Shown here one piece after another: positions 46,263-56,512 of a DNA stretch of 64,000 nt (position 1 is the stretch's first letter; the number at the start of each line of letters is the position of its first letter). This DNA comes from Megalopta genalis (taxonomy: Eukaryota; Arthropoda; Insecta; Hymenoptera; Halictidae). The position numbers and the translations under genes were made by a program. Where the stretch lies: positions 12,388,966-12,452,965 of the forward strand of contig NC_135022.1 of assembly GCF_051020955.1 (NCBI RefSeq), given 5' to 3'. A model generated the notes under the pieces. That model was not told where the DNA came from. It saw only the letters and a program-made list of their open reading frames with translations, and did no database searches.

Positions 46263-47444
46263 TGATCTTAATAAATTAGAATTGACACTCTTAAAATGAC
46301 AATTGTGAAGAACAGACAACGGACATATTACTTCTTTTAAAAATTATAAACAGTCCAATGCGTAGCTCTCTGTTATTCGGAGTCGATGCTTGCAAGACTG
46401 ACCTTAGATTCTTTGACACTATTACCAGAATTTATAATTACATTAATCCAGTAAACTGCGACATTGATTTATTTCCAGGCTCTACCAATAAATGTAGGCA
46501 AAAGGCTCTCAAAAGCACCAATGCAACCTAATCATAGTTAACATTTCATTGTAAACAAGTACCCAAATCAGACGTTCGTTATTCTAAGTTTGTATGTTCG
46601 ATTGTTATTTTCTTATCTATTTACATTGTACAATAGGGCTCTAGAGCCCGCCCAATAAATAAAACTAATTCATCGACGTTTTAAAATGCTTTTAATTTTT
46701 ACGTCATTCTAAATTGTATCTACCCAATTTTTCAATTTTAATTTATTTATTGCGTAAACGGGGTGGAGCCTTTGTCACGAAAAGCGTAATAATAACGAGA
46801 ACACGGGTACGAGTGCATAATAACAATAATAATGACGGTAATAACTGTAAGAGTAATGACAGTAAGACAAGAATTAAGGATGGTTGCGTAATTTTACCAT
46901 AAACATTATCCGCGGTCTAGCGATGAGTGACGAAGGCGATATACGAATGTGTTACACGCATCAGGAATGTGTTTCCTCTCTGTGAAATCGTCCAGAGAGC
47001 AATTGGATTAAGAAATAAGTCAGTCGTATATGGATCAATGGAGAGCGAAGTTGAAGCTCTGAGATTTGACGTAAAGAATTGATGTGGGAAAGCAAGCAGA
47101 CATACCGGTTGAGAAAAAGTCATGCACCATGTATTTTGTATATTTCTCACGTGTAACATATTAGTACGTGGTGAACGTTTGATTAAAGTTCGCTTATGCC
47201 TTCTAATTTCATAAAAAAAAAACATTGAAAAAGTTGCAAATTTTTGATTGTCCTTTTTCGAAGTACGGTAGAACTTCGATTAACCGAATTCAAAATTGAT
47301 GCTTAATTTCTTTTTATTTTCGACGAATTATTACATACAATGGTATAAGATGATAAGTCGAGATTCGATCGAGATCTTTCTATAGTTTCGTCGTGTTTAC
47401 ATGGAATAATGAGAAATCTAAACAATAAAAAAATAAAATAATAA
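46263..47444. other. AT-rich DNA, no gene seen
   Basis: 46740-46900 contains a distant relative of repeat E (AACGGGGTGGAGCCTTTGTC). No recognisable coding sequence. Confidence 0.5.
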
Positions 47445-47549
47445 ATAATAATAATAATTATTATTATTATTATTATATAATATAATATAATATAATATAA
47501 TATAATATAATATAATATAATATAATATAATATAATATAATATAATATA

Positions 47550-47622
<73 letters not shown>

Positions 47623-47640
47623 ATAATGAAATAATAAATC
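47445..47640. repeat. Compound AT microsatellite: (ATT)n, (TATAA)n, (AATGAT)n
   Basis: (ATT)n at 47455-47475 is followed by a perfect pentamer TATAA run to about 47550, then (AAT)n, then hexamer AATGAT units to about 47612. Confidence 0.96.
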
Positions 47641-48123
47641 GGAAAAAGATCTAGTTCGGTTAACCGAGGTTCTGCTGTATCCGAACAAGCTGACGAACGG
47701 TATCCTCATGGATCCGCGATTACTATGCTCGCGGACGAACCAGGCAGATCCATTTCCACGGCTGCATTGTAGCCTGCGAGCAACTCGAAGGCGCAACGCT
47801 GTGCCCTCGCCAGCCGCGGAAACTAGTTTCTGGATCTAGTTTCAGCGTCGTTTATTTTCGAGGCTCTCTAAAACCCTATTAACCGGGTGGTTAACCAGAA
47901 GTGATGTTGCAAGAAAAAAAGAAAACCAACGTCGCAGGCGATTTATCCTCCGGTGTGGATAGTTAGAATGTTGCTAGTGCCGTTCGGAGCACCCGGAAAG
48001 CAGCTCGTTTTATCCGGTGCGAACCGTTCGCTGGCACGTCGGCCTATGTGGGTGACGTTCCTGCAGCTTCGAGAATGAATTTCCAGAATGTTGATACCGA
48101 GTTGCTAGATATTCTTTACTAGC
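47641..48123. other. Unique-looking DNA, no gene seen
   Basis: No recognisable feature. Confidence 0.4.
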
Positions 48124-48784
48124 TTAACCAGTTTGGTTATTGCGATCTCTTTGAGATGTGTACTGGCAACGTTTCGCAGAAAGTAAGCGATGACAAGTGT
48201 AATACCTAATCCAAGCATGGTTTCATCATAATTATTTGTTCTTTTTATTTCGTCTCCGTTTCCAAATATTCGAAACGTCTTGAAATTTAGGAATATGCTT
48301 CAGTTTTCGCCAAGACTGCAATTTAAACGGCAAATTTTTGCGCGTGACGAGTATACTCGTCATGATACAAGGTATTATCGTTTCTGCTCGACGAGTATAC
48401 TCGTCATGGCACGAGTTATTATCGTTTCGTCTTGACGAGTATACTCTGCATGACACAAAATATTGTCATTCATTCATGACGAGTATACTCGACATGATAG
48501 AAGATATTGTCGTTCATTCTTGACGAGTATACTCGACATGATAGAAAATATTGTAGTTTCTTCTTGACGAGTATACTCGTCACGACACAAAATATTGTCA
48601 TTTCTTCTGGACGAGTATACTCGACATGGCACAAAATATTGTCGTTTCTTCCCGACGAGTATACTCGTCATAGCACAAAATATTATCGTTTCTTCTCGAC
48701 GAGTATACTCGTCGCAACACAAAATATTGCCACTTCTTCGTCAGAAGTACACTCGCCACAGCACAATTCTCATGCCCGCGTTAA
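48124..48784. mobile_element. GACGAGTATACTCGTC element with 10-copy array, TTAA at both edges
   Basis: Starts TTAACCAGTTTGGTTATTGC at 48124. Next comes a segment related to 8460-8620 (ATTCGAAACGTCTTGAAATT), then the 44-bp array (48346-48783), and a TTAA at 48781. The two ends are not inverted repeats of each other, so the right boundary is uncertain. Same orientation as the 8.2 kb copy, opposite to the 45.5 kb copy. Confidence 0.65.
48346..48783. repeat. Array of a 16-bp palindrome, 44-bp period, 10 units
   Basis: GACGAGTATACTCGTC or a one- to three-base variant begins at 48346, 48390, 48434, 48478, 48522, 48566, 48610, 48654, 48698 and 48742, exactly every 44 bp. The 28-bp spacers (ACACAAAATATTGTCRTTTC type) vary more than the first ten bases of the palindrome, which are unchanged in nine of the ten units. 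The last unit is degraded. Confidence 0.97.
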
Positions 48785-49181
48785 ATAGGGTCTCGGCGAG
48801 ATCGCAGACGTATTTAAAACAGTTCCAAAAAAAAATCGTTGACCGTTTGAGCTCGGTGCGCGAGAAACGGGTCCTTAACGGAAAGTCCGGCGACCTCGGC
48901 ACGGAGATTCGACGGGCCCGGGCTGACAGCAGCAGAAAGCCGAAAATTACAAGGCCGTCGAGTGTGCAATCGGGCCGATTTGTGGCGCCGGTCCCGCACA
49001 GCCAAGGGTTGCCGCAGGAAGCGTCGGGGCTCGTTCGCAACCGGATTACGAAACGAGAGACCCGGAGGCAGGCGAGCACAGACAACCGGGCGGCCGGTCA
49101 GCCTCCGACGACCGGAGTCTTTCTTTCACCATTTCCGTCCCCGTCGTGCGTCACTGCGTGAACGCGTTAACCTTTCCCGAA
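48785..49181. other. GC-rich DNA upstream of an exon candidate
   Basis: CpG-rich. Competing frames on both strands, none recognisable. Could be a 5' leader of the candidate exon at 49182. Confidence 0.35.
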
Positions 49182-49312
49182 ATGTCGCAACGGCGCGCCG
49201 CGGATCCGATGGAAAAATCGCTGATGACCGACGACGACGACGACGATCTCGCCGGAGGAGGATCTCGATCGGCGGACGAGCAACGGTGTCGCAACCGATC
49301 CACCGTGGAAGG
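49182..49312 (+). CDS. Weak candidate 5' coding exon, unrecognised product
   Basis: An ATG at 49182 in context CGAAATGTC opens a frame of about 43 codons: MSQRRAADPMEKSLM, then an acidic run of six Asp, then LAGGGSRSADEQRCRNRSTVE. At 49313 the sequence GGGTGAGAC fits a splice donor (G|GTGAGA), and the frame stops at that same TGA if unspliced. A basic start, an acidic cluster and a Gly/Ser linker are common at N-termini of insect nuclear proteins, but I recognise no family. No matching acceptor exon was found. The chance of a false positive is high. Confidence 0.2.
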
Positions 49313-50512
49313 GTGAGACCGGCCGGAGAGGACGAAGGCGAGCGGCTAGTTTGCCCGCCGAGAAACAGAGTAACAAGGAGGAGCCAAAAGTGCCAGCGGA
49401 AGAGGGAACAAGCTCTAATGGGAGATGATGAGGCGAGTCGAGGGAAAAACGCAGGAAGAGACCATCGCGGACCGCTCGAGGTACCGTTCCCAGGTGTTCC
49501 GGGGGAACTGTAAATTAATCGACGAGTCTTATCGGGCCCTATGCGTCTCGATCGCGGAGGATCGACGAGAGGATCTCTCGACGAGCAAGATAGCGCTCGC
49601 GAGAGAGGGAGAGAGAGAGAGAAATAAGTCGGGAGGAGGTTCGCGATAAACAAAATCAAGTCTCCGGGCGACGAAACATCGCGGCCGGCAAAAGGTGGAG
49701 CGGTCCGGAGAGGCAAATACAAAAACCAGGCTACAAGGCGAACGTATCAAAGAGCCGAGAGAGAGAGGGAGAGAGAGAGAGAGAGAGAGAGAGACGGCGA
49801 GACCGAAGGAGCGCGAGCGGACGCGAGAGGGCGAAAGAGAGAGGGACGAGGACGGCGAAGAGAAAGCAACGAGGTGCACAGAGGGGCGAGGGAAGGCCGC
49901 AGGAGCCGGAGGATGGGGTAAAACGGACCCACCGTGAGCCACGTTCCCACGATCTCATGAATGAACTCGCGTGGCTGCCGGCCACGTGGTGGGGAGAGTA
50001 CTCTCCTTTCCCCCTTTCCCCCGTGCCTCCCACCCTGGCCAAACCGTTCGCCTACCCTTCGTCGTTCCCCTCCGTTCCTCGCCGTTTCCTTCAGAGGCCG
50101 GCATCGCTTCTCTTTCTACGGCGGACTCTAAGCGGCTCCCGTCGTCGTCGTCGTCGTCATCGGGGGTAAGGAACTCGGGGTCATCCTGGACCTCGAAAGG
50201 ATACGTAACAATAATTCGTCTTGATTGCATGCTCGTCATTAAAACGCGACTGCCTCAAGAAGACCCCGTGAAAAACACCGCCGCGGTACATCAAGCGGAC
50301 GTGATTCGGAACGCAGAAGAAGCAGCACCGGCTTCCTGAATCTTCTGTTCGACCGGTTGGTCTGCATGCAAATATGTTGTGGCACCTCGAACTTCTAAAT
50401 GCTTCGTCAGGTCTGTCGGCTCACTTTTTCACAGTCGGATCTCGCAGAACTCTGTACGGTCAACAGAGGTGCGTTAACCCTTTACAGACTGTCTGTGCCG
50501 TTTCTGACCATA
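49313..50512. other. GC-rich purine-rich DNA, no gene recognised
   Basis: GA tracts lie at about 49606-49622 and 49760-49793. A (GTC)n run lies at about 50139-50160. The sequence TTAACCCTTTACAG at 50473 is a lone TTAA end interrupted shortly afterwards by the mariner. No domain recognised. Confidence 0.45.
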
Positions 50513-51094
50513 TATTGGGTCGGCAGCTAAGCAATTGCCGATTTGTTCAATGAAATAAAAAATTTTTCTTTACTTGGAACGAAGTTTAATCTGTAATGTA
50601 TTTTCCATTTTGTTCGACGACCTTTTGCCATCTCTTTGACAACTTGAAAATTCCACGCTCGTAGAAAGTCTGATCGTTTTCGGCCAAAAACTGAGTTAAG
50701 CGAGATTTTACAGCGTCATCGTCGTTAAAAGTTTTACCACGAAGGGAGTTGTCCAGGGATCGAAATAAGTGGTAATCCGATGGCGCGAGATCGGGACTAT
50801 ATGGTGGGTGTAACATCGATTCCCAAGCAATATCCATCAATTTTTGCCGAGTGGACAAAGACGTGTGCGGCTTAGCATTGTCCTGCTGGAAAATGACACC
50901 TTTACGATCGACCAATTCTGGTCGCTTTTCCTTGATCGCTGCATTCAATTTGTCCAGTTGCTAACATTCACGGATAATAAAAAATAACATAATAATAATA
51001 ATAATAATTTTATAATATAACATTTACGGATATCATAAAAATGGGAGTGAGAGACATCTATAACTGAAATCTGCAATTAGTTGCCAACCCAATA
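50513..51094 (-). mobile_element. Internally deleted mariner element, 582 bp
   Basis: Inverted termini TATTGGGTCGGCAGCTAAGC and GCAATTAGTTGCCAACCCAATA sit at TA. The interior keeps the 3' half of the transposase on the minus strand and a short 5' leader with (AAT)n. The leader-to-coding junction is base-for-base the one seen at 25544-26129. It lies beside GACCATAT on both sides, probably from the insertion site. Confidence 0.93.
50586..50960 (-). pseudogene. mariner transposase C-terminal half, intact frame but truncated
   Basis: The minus-strand frame reads QLDKLNAAIKEKRPELVDRK, through FQQDNAKPHTS (second catalytic Asp), HPPYSPDLAPSDYHLF (third catalytic Asp) and RGIFKLSKRWQKVVEQNGKYITD then TAA. 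It is open for 125 codons with a TAG directly upstream at the deletion junction. The DNA-binding domain and first Asp are missing, so no active enzyme can be made. It is less decayed than the 25.7 kb copy, suggesting later insertion. Confidence 0.95.
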
Positions 51095-51116
51095 GTATGA
51101 CCATATAGTATAGTAT

Positions 51117-51202
51117 TATTGGGTTGACCAATAAATTATTGCGTTTTTACCCGAATATATGGCAATACAGAAAAACGCAATGACTAATTGGCTAACTGAA
51201 TA
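51117..51202. mobile_element. 86-bp mariner-type mini-MITE
   Basis: TATTGGGTTGACCAATAAAT then TATTGCGTTTTT on the left is mirrored imperfectly by AAAAACGCAATGACTAATTG then GCTAACTGAATA on the right, leaving a loop of about 24 bp. The terminal TATTGGGTTGACCAA pattern is mariner-like, from a different subfamily than the element 22 bp upstream. Confidence 0.75.
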
Positions 51203-51209
51203 TATAATC

Positions 51210-51622
51210 CTGTTGCATTTTATAGATAGGTCATTCGATTCTGTGACTCATGTAACAGTCACGCTTTAACGGTTTATCAACGCTAGATTTACGAAGCACT
51301 AAAAGCAGCTGCTTCATAGTAGTTTATAAAAGTAACAATAAGACGTTTGTTCGGATTTTTAACAGGTATTATTGTAATATTTGCCTGAAGTAACAGATAT
51401 ATTGAATAAATAATCCATAATGATAATTTGGGTTAAAAAACTCAGAATAATAACGATAATTGAATGATCGTAAATATTAACGAATTGGAGACCCGTTATT
51501 TTGACGGATTCCGTGAACCTAGTGTTGAATACAAAGAAATTTGGTAACGTTAAAACTATTTTGGAACGTGATACACAAATTTTTAATGATGCCTCAGAGT
51601 CGTGACTCGACTGTGAAGGGTT
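51210..51622. repeat. Diverged TTAA-type element fragments
   Basis: Shares GTGACTCATG and ACTAAAAGCAGCTGCTT-type phrases with 7404-7740, and its right end GACTCGACTGTGAAGGGTTAA with the TTAA MITE family. It is the relative of 17599-17814 in opposite orientation. Confidence 0.6.
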
Positions 51623-52538
51623 AATCTCATTGCAATGACGACGAATAATGTCTTCATTCTTTTAAACGCTGTTTTTACGAAATTCTACGCACGTACTAAA
51701 TCGAATGAAATGCCCAATTTCGTGGACATTTTTGAAAAATCCTCGTAGCGGAGGTAAACAAAAATGTGCAAAGGCATCCGCAGCGTACAGTGGCAGGTTA
51801 CAGTGGCTATCGCTGCGTGGACCGCAAAATTCGCAACATTGAGTCCGCGAGTCGAGAAACTGTGCGCGACCGAGGAACACAACGCTGCGATGTAGCCATT
51901 GTTTGCGAATTTACTAGGCGTACAGCCTCAATCAATTTGTACATTCCATCTAGAACACTCCAGATGTCCAGCTCTCTTGCGGATCCCAGTCTATAGAGAC
52001 GCTCCATTAGATTCAATAAACAGAGTGGCTAGTTTAGCTAACAAATATTTTATGAAGGTTGACTTTTTTTTACTTTCAACACGGTCTCGTGTTGCCTTTT
52101 TTTATAGGCATATATATAAGGATATATAAAGAAAACTAGTTGTTGCCCGAATAACGCGTTGCTATATACATATGTATATTCCATTAAAACTATAACAAAT
52201 AATACCTGGAAATTTTTTATTGATGCATTTATATGATAATAATGTTGCGTTAATGTTGCGAAATTAATGTCATACGGTTAAAATCATTAAGATCGTAACG
52301 TTATCTTCGTAATTAATTTATATTGATCACTTGCTTTATTTTTTATTGTATCTTCCTTTTCTTTTATTTTATCATATTTTTTCTTTACTTCTTTTTGATA
52401 TGCTACTTGTGCGACACATTCTCATACTATTGTAACACAGAGACTTTCTACAGTTCATTTACTATCATATTCAATAACGTTCTCGTTAGTTTCCCGTACG
52501 TAAATTTGCATATTTATAACTTCGTATATATGTATATA
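51623..52538. other. Mixed to AT-rich DNA, no recognisable gene
   Basis: Short frames on both strands at 51.7-52.1 kb, none recognisable. T-rich after 52300. Confidence 0.5.
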
Positions 52539-52902
52539 CAGGGTGTCCCAAAAATGTCTCGCAATCCGAAAGTGGCGGGTTCCTCGGGTCATTCGAAGCA
52601 ACTTCTTCCTTTACAAAAATTTTCTCCGAGGCACCGTTAACGAGTTATCAACGAAAAACAGTGACGAATGAGAGGCGAGCTCAGCTGGCGCGAGGCGACC
52701 GAGCCAACGAGCGGAACTGGGCTTCGCGCGCTGGTTGGCTGGGCCGCCTCGCGTCAGCCGCACTCGATTCTTATTGGTCACTGTTTTTCATTAATAACTC
52801 GTTAACGGTGCCTCGGAGAACATTTTCGTAAAGGAAAAGGTTGCTTCGAATGATCCGAGGAACCCGCCATTCCGGATTGCGAGACATTTTTGGGACACCC
52901 TG
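52539..52902. mobile_element. Palindromic MITE, family A copy 4
   Basis: Ends CAGGGTGTCCCAAAAATGTC and GACATTTTTGGGACACCCTG, perfect terminal inverted repeats of at least 20 bp. It is the best preserved copy in the window and was used to define the family. The flanks are TATA and CATAAA, giving no clear target duplication. Confidence 0.93.
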
Positions 52903-54668
52903 CATAAAGTGCTAAGCTCGTTAGGTAGTAAATAAATGTGCAAATGTGAAGATAAAAACGATGGTCAAATTGCGAAAGGAAACAGTGGAAAGTTGTCGGA
53001 GAATGTGACCGGCCAGGAAAGTTTCGTGGATGCTTGGACACGGCGAGCGCCGGCACGAGGAAAACTAGAATGTCCGGGGCCCGATTCAAGCGCGATCGTT
53101 GATTCATGGAGGCTGGAGATAACTGGACCGGTCCTACATCGTGCTCCGGCTAACGTCTTTCTGACCAGGAACAGTCTATCCGGTGGATAGAAAGTTGGTT
53201 AATGGACGAACGAACAGAGGCTTGTCTTTGAGATCTCGGGCCCATTGAATAGGGCAATATTTCCTTTTCAATGAGGAAGTCCTGGCTTTCAATGCATCTC
53301 GCGCCACACATTGTACCTTTTTATCGACAGTTGATATCGCTGGAACGATACGAAGCCGGAAAACCGAATCGGAATGATAGACCGCGACGGCCGATCGGGC
53401 GTGTTTTAATCGCGCTGCCGCATCGATCCCCGTCGATCAGATTACGAAATTTCAAACGTTTCGCGGAATCGGATCGTTCCGATGATCAGGTAATAAAGAT
53501 GTACCTAAGAGAGTTTGCGGTAGCTGGAACGGCTGTGCTCCGGTAATCACGATTAAATGCCCTAGGCGGAAGAAACCGAGCAGGTTTTATCTAACCGCCT
53601 GTTTGAAATTATAAACGAAGAGTCGCGGGCGCGCGCGCGTCGTGGGCAAACAGGAACGTTTAACGCGTTTTGCCGCGATGGCACGGCCTCGCCGAGGAAC
53701 CGAGAGAGTTATTTCGAAATTATCGCGAAACTGGACTCCGATGGCGCCCGTACGCTCGATTCGATGGATCCGGATAGGAAATCCTCTATCGCTTCCTTAT
53801 AAATTAAACGAACGACCGCCAGGGAAACAAAGTTTTTCTCTACCGATTCTTCTTCCACCGGTCGTTCGAGCGAGCCACGACGAAACGAAGCATCCCGGCG
53901 TCGCGGAGATAACAGCGTCCTGTTGCAGCTTTAAACACTTTCATTACCAATAGATCGTTTCCTGCATTCTACGGCCGGCTATAATTAGCCGTAAAAATGT
54001 TGCCGACCGGGAAACTTCTGATACAATTCGACAAACAGCGATGCACCGCGCGAAGTGGAACAAAGCGACGGGGTTGCGTCAAAATGGAAGAATTTCGTAT
54101 GGAAATTAGATGAAGCGATGATTTCTTTTCTTACGTTAAAGCTGAAATGGAGGGAACGTAGTATGAATATTTGTTAATCTTGAACATTTACGTTTAACTG
54201 GAAATATTCCATCAAAATTGTGATTTATTCAATACGATGTACAATTGGATCTTTTTATGCCACGTTACTGGTCATTTCTCGTTGAATTTGACACGTTGAT
54301 TTCAAATCGGGTCGTCAAATTTACCTATCATTCTAGGATTTTGAAGAAGAAATCAGAGGGTTGTCGAATTATTTTCAACGAACAATCACGATTTCGTTAA
54401 GTTTTCTCGCTGAAATCGACTTTTTTTTACAATCCTGTAACAATCTATTGGACAGGATGTATGACACGTCATAAGATAAAAGTTCAACTGCACATCGTAT
54501 CGGATAAATCTCAATTTTATTGGAATATTTCAAGGTTAATATAAATCTTTGAGCTTAAAGAATGTTTATACTACATTCCCTCTAAGATAAGATAGCTAGA
54601 GGTAGAAAAAGAAGAAGAAGAGGAAGTGAAGAAAGAACCAAAGCAATAAAAAGTCAAATAAATAATTG
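52903..54668. other. Mixed DNA, no recognisable gene
   Basis: GC-rich between 52960 and 54060, then AT-rich. Frames of 84-103 codons have no recognisable domain. A (CG)n-like GGGCGCGCGCGCGTCG sits at about 53626-53641. Confidence 0.45.
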
Positions 54669-55038
54669 TTAACACTTTATCGACCGCTAGCCTATTTATC
54701 GGCTTTTCGATTGCCAATGTTTATCGATCGCTAGCCTATTAATCGGCTTTTCGATTGCCAATGCTTATCGACCGATAGCCTATTAATCGACTTTTAGCTA
54801 TCGACGGTTTTCGCTTCTTTACTGTTTTGTTAGTAGCTGACCTCCTGTATGCTGACCTCCCCATATCCTAATGAATTATAATTATAATAATTATTATTAT
54901 TTATTATTATTTTTAAAGGAATAAGCACAACACAATGAATAGCGAAAATTTAGCCGGTACTGGGAGCAAATGCGCGCGCGACTAAGCCAGTCCTTACTGA
55001 GTGGCAGCCTCAACCACGACCGGACGATAAAGTGTTAA
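54669..55038. mobile_element. TTAA-bounded MITE with internal 44-bp tandem repeat, 370 bp
   Basis: Terminal inverted repeats TTAACACTTTATCG and CGATAAAGTGTTAA are perfect. Directly inside the left end, three units (CGACCGCTAGCCTATTTATC type) repeat with a 44-bp period from 54681, 54725 and 54769. A (TTA)n tract lies in the middle. No gene. Confidence 0.88.
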
Positions 55039-55722
55039 CTGTTACGAATAGTATTAATAGTTTAATAACAGTATAACTTCAAAATTCGTTATATCAATTA
55101 TGGTATTTTATTTGAGTTCAATCTATCGTATTTTATTCCATTCTATTATATTTTAGTTTATCGCACGTTACTATTGTACGCGTGATGTATACGGACACGG
55201 ATCACTTGCAGTCCACAAGGAAACAATTAACGTTCATTCTGCTGCATTTTCTCTATTTCTCCGTTATTCTGCAACATTCCGTCTTCGCCGTAAAGGAAAA
55301 AGAAATCATCGCTCTGTCTCGCCCCGATCTTTTAACGCACCTTCGCAAACGCGGACTTTAAAAACCGACCGGTATTCTAGTTGAGTTAACGAACCCCGAT
55401 ATCGAAAACGTTCCGCGGCGAGCGGATCGAATCGCTCGCGGAGTGATTTACCCGAGCCAAATCGCCGTGAAACCATACAGCATCGAACCGGAGGGCGTGC
55501 CTCGTACATCGTCGGGTGCGCGAAAAAGGGTTACAATGACCGCGGAGGCAAAGAAACGAAAGGGAGGAAGAGGTCGAGGCCGAGGAGAATGCAACGAGCT
55601 TGAATAACGGAGCAAGAAGGGACAGGATAAACTTTCGTCGAATATGATATACGATCGTTCTCCCCGGTCAGAATTCGAGAGAGGATACGGGACGAAAAGC
55701 TCGGGCAGAAGTCGGCCACGAA
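55039..55722. other. AT-rich then GC-rich DNA, no gene seen
   Basis: 55040-55165 resembles the entry of the T-rich minisatellite at 12790-12900 (AATAGTATTAATAG, GTATTTTATTTGAGTTCAAT-like). Frames after 55300 are unrecognised. Confidence 0.5.
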
Positions 55723-55970
55723 TTAACCCTTTGCAGTCGAAGCTGTTCGAATTCGAAATCCAAAACATGATTTCTGATCTACGGTATTTCTATTTTATAT
55801 AATTCATTGCGATTCATGCGTATGAAATTGAGCCTATTGGCAAGTACGATGCAATTTTAATAGTTTTTTTTTAAGTATAGAAGAGTCTGATGCTCTTAGA
55901 ATGATTTTGAAAAATAGTATACCAATTTTTAGCGGCGTCTCGGAGTCGCCACTCGAGCGCAAAGGGTTAA
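55723..55970. mobile_element. TTAA-bounded MITE, CCCTTTGCRCTCGA family, 248 bp
   Basis: Runs from TTAACCCTTTGCAGTCGA to CTCGAGCGCAAAGGGTTAA, near-perfect inverted ends. The phrase just inside the right end, TCTCGGAGTCGCCA, is shared with 61547-61801 and 8150-8189. Confidence 0.88.
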
Positions 55971-56370
55971 AAACTGTTTCGATCCGAGTCGAGTCGACTC
56001 GAGTCGACTCGAGCCGAACCGATCCGGACCTGCGGAAGGGCTCTCGTTTTAACGACATCCGTAATAACGCGGCGATCGCGGTTAATGCTTGCCGCGTATC
56101 GATCCGGAGATCGGGAATCGGGCTCGGATTCGAAGCGAATTAAACCGTTACGGGCTACTAATTGCCGGGCCGGGTCGTTTCGTGGCCGTCCGGCAGATAA
56201 ACCGGCTTGTCGAATCACGTGAGAAAACACGAACGCGAAGGCACCGCGGAGCTGCGGCGTTATTAGTTCCTGGTCCACCCTCCTGCAGCCTTCAGCCAGC
56301 AGCCAGCAGCATTCAAAGTGCAGCGTGCAGCCTGTTGCCTGCACCGACCTCCGGGCTTCGGACTCCTCCT
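55971..56370. other. GC-rich DNA, no gene seen
   Basis: Starts with a perfect palindromic cluster of GAGTCGACTC units (about 55986-56013). No coding domain recognised. Confidence 0.5.
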
Positions 56371-56512
56371 CTCGCTCTCTCTCTCTCACTCTCTGCCTCT
56401 TTCTCTCTCTCTCCCTCTTTCTCTCTTTCTCTCTCCCTCACTGTCTCTCTTTCTCTCTCTCTCCTCTCCCTCTCTGCCTCTCTCTCTCTCTCTATCTCGC
56501 TATCTCGGACTC
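56371..56512. repeat. (CT)n microsatellite
   Basis: About 140 bp of CT repeat with regular TTT and CCT interruptions. Confidence 0.96.

Noticed and set aside
48346..48783. Possible CRISPR array (regular repeats and spacers)
   Set aside because: Spacers are similar to each other rather than unique, the repeat is only 16 bp, and the genome is evidently eukaryotic.
48507..48788. Periodic protein-like frames (SILVxTQNIV and DEYTRH units)
   Set aside because: They are translations of the 44-bp palindrome array. 44 is not a multiple of three, so a coding role would shift frame at each unit.
55983..56015. GAGTCGACTC palindromic cluster
   Set aside because: A short slippage product of GTCGACTCGA. 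No second copy with regular spacing and no element attached.
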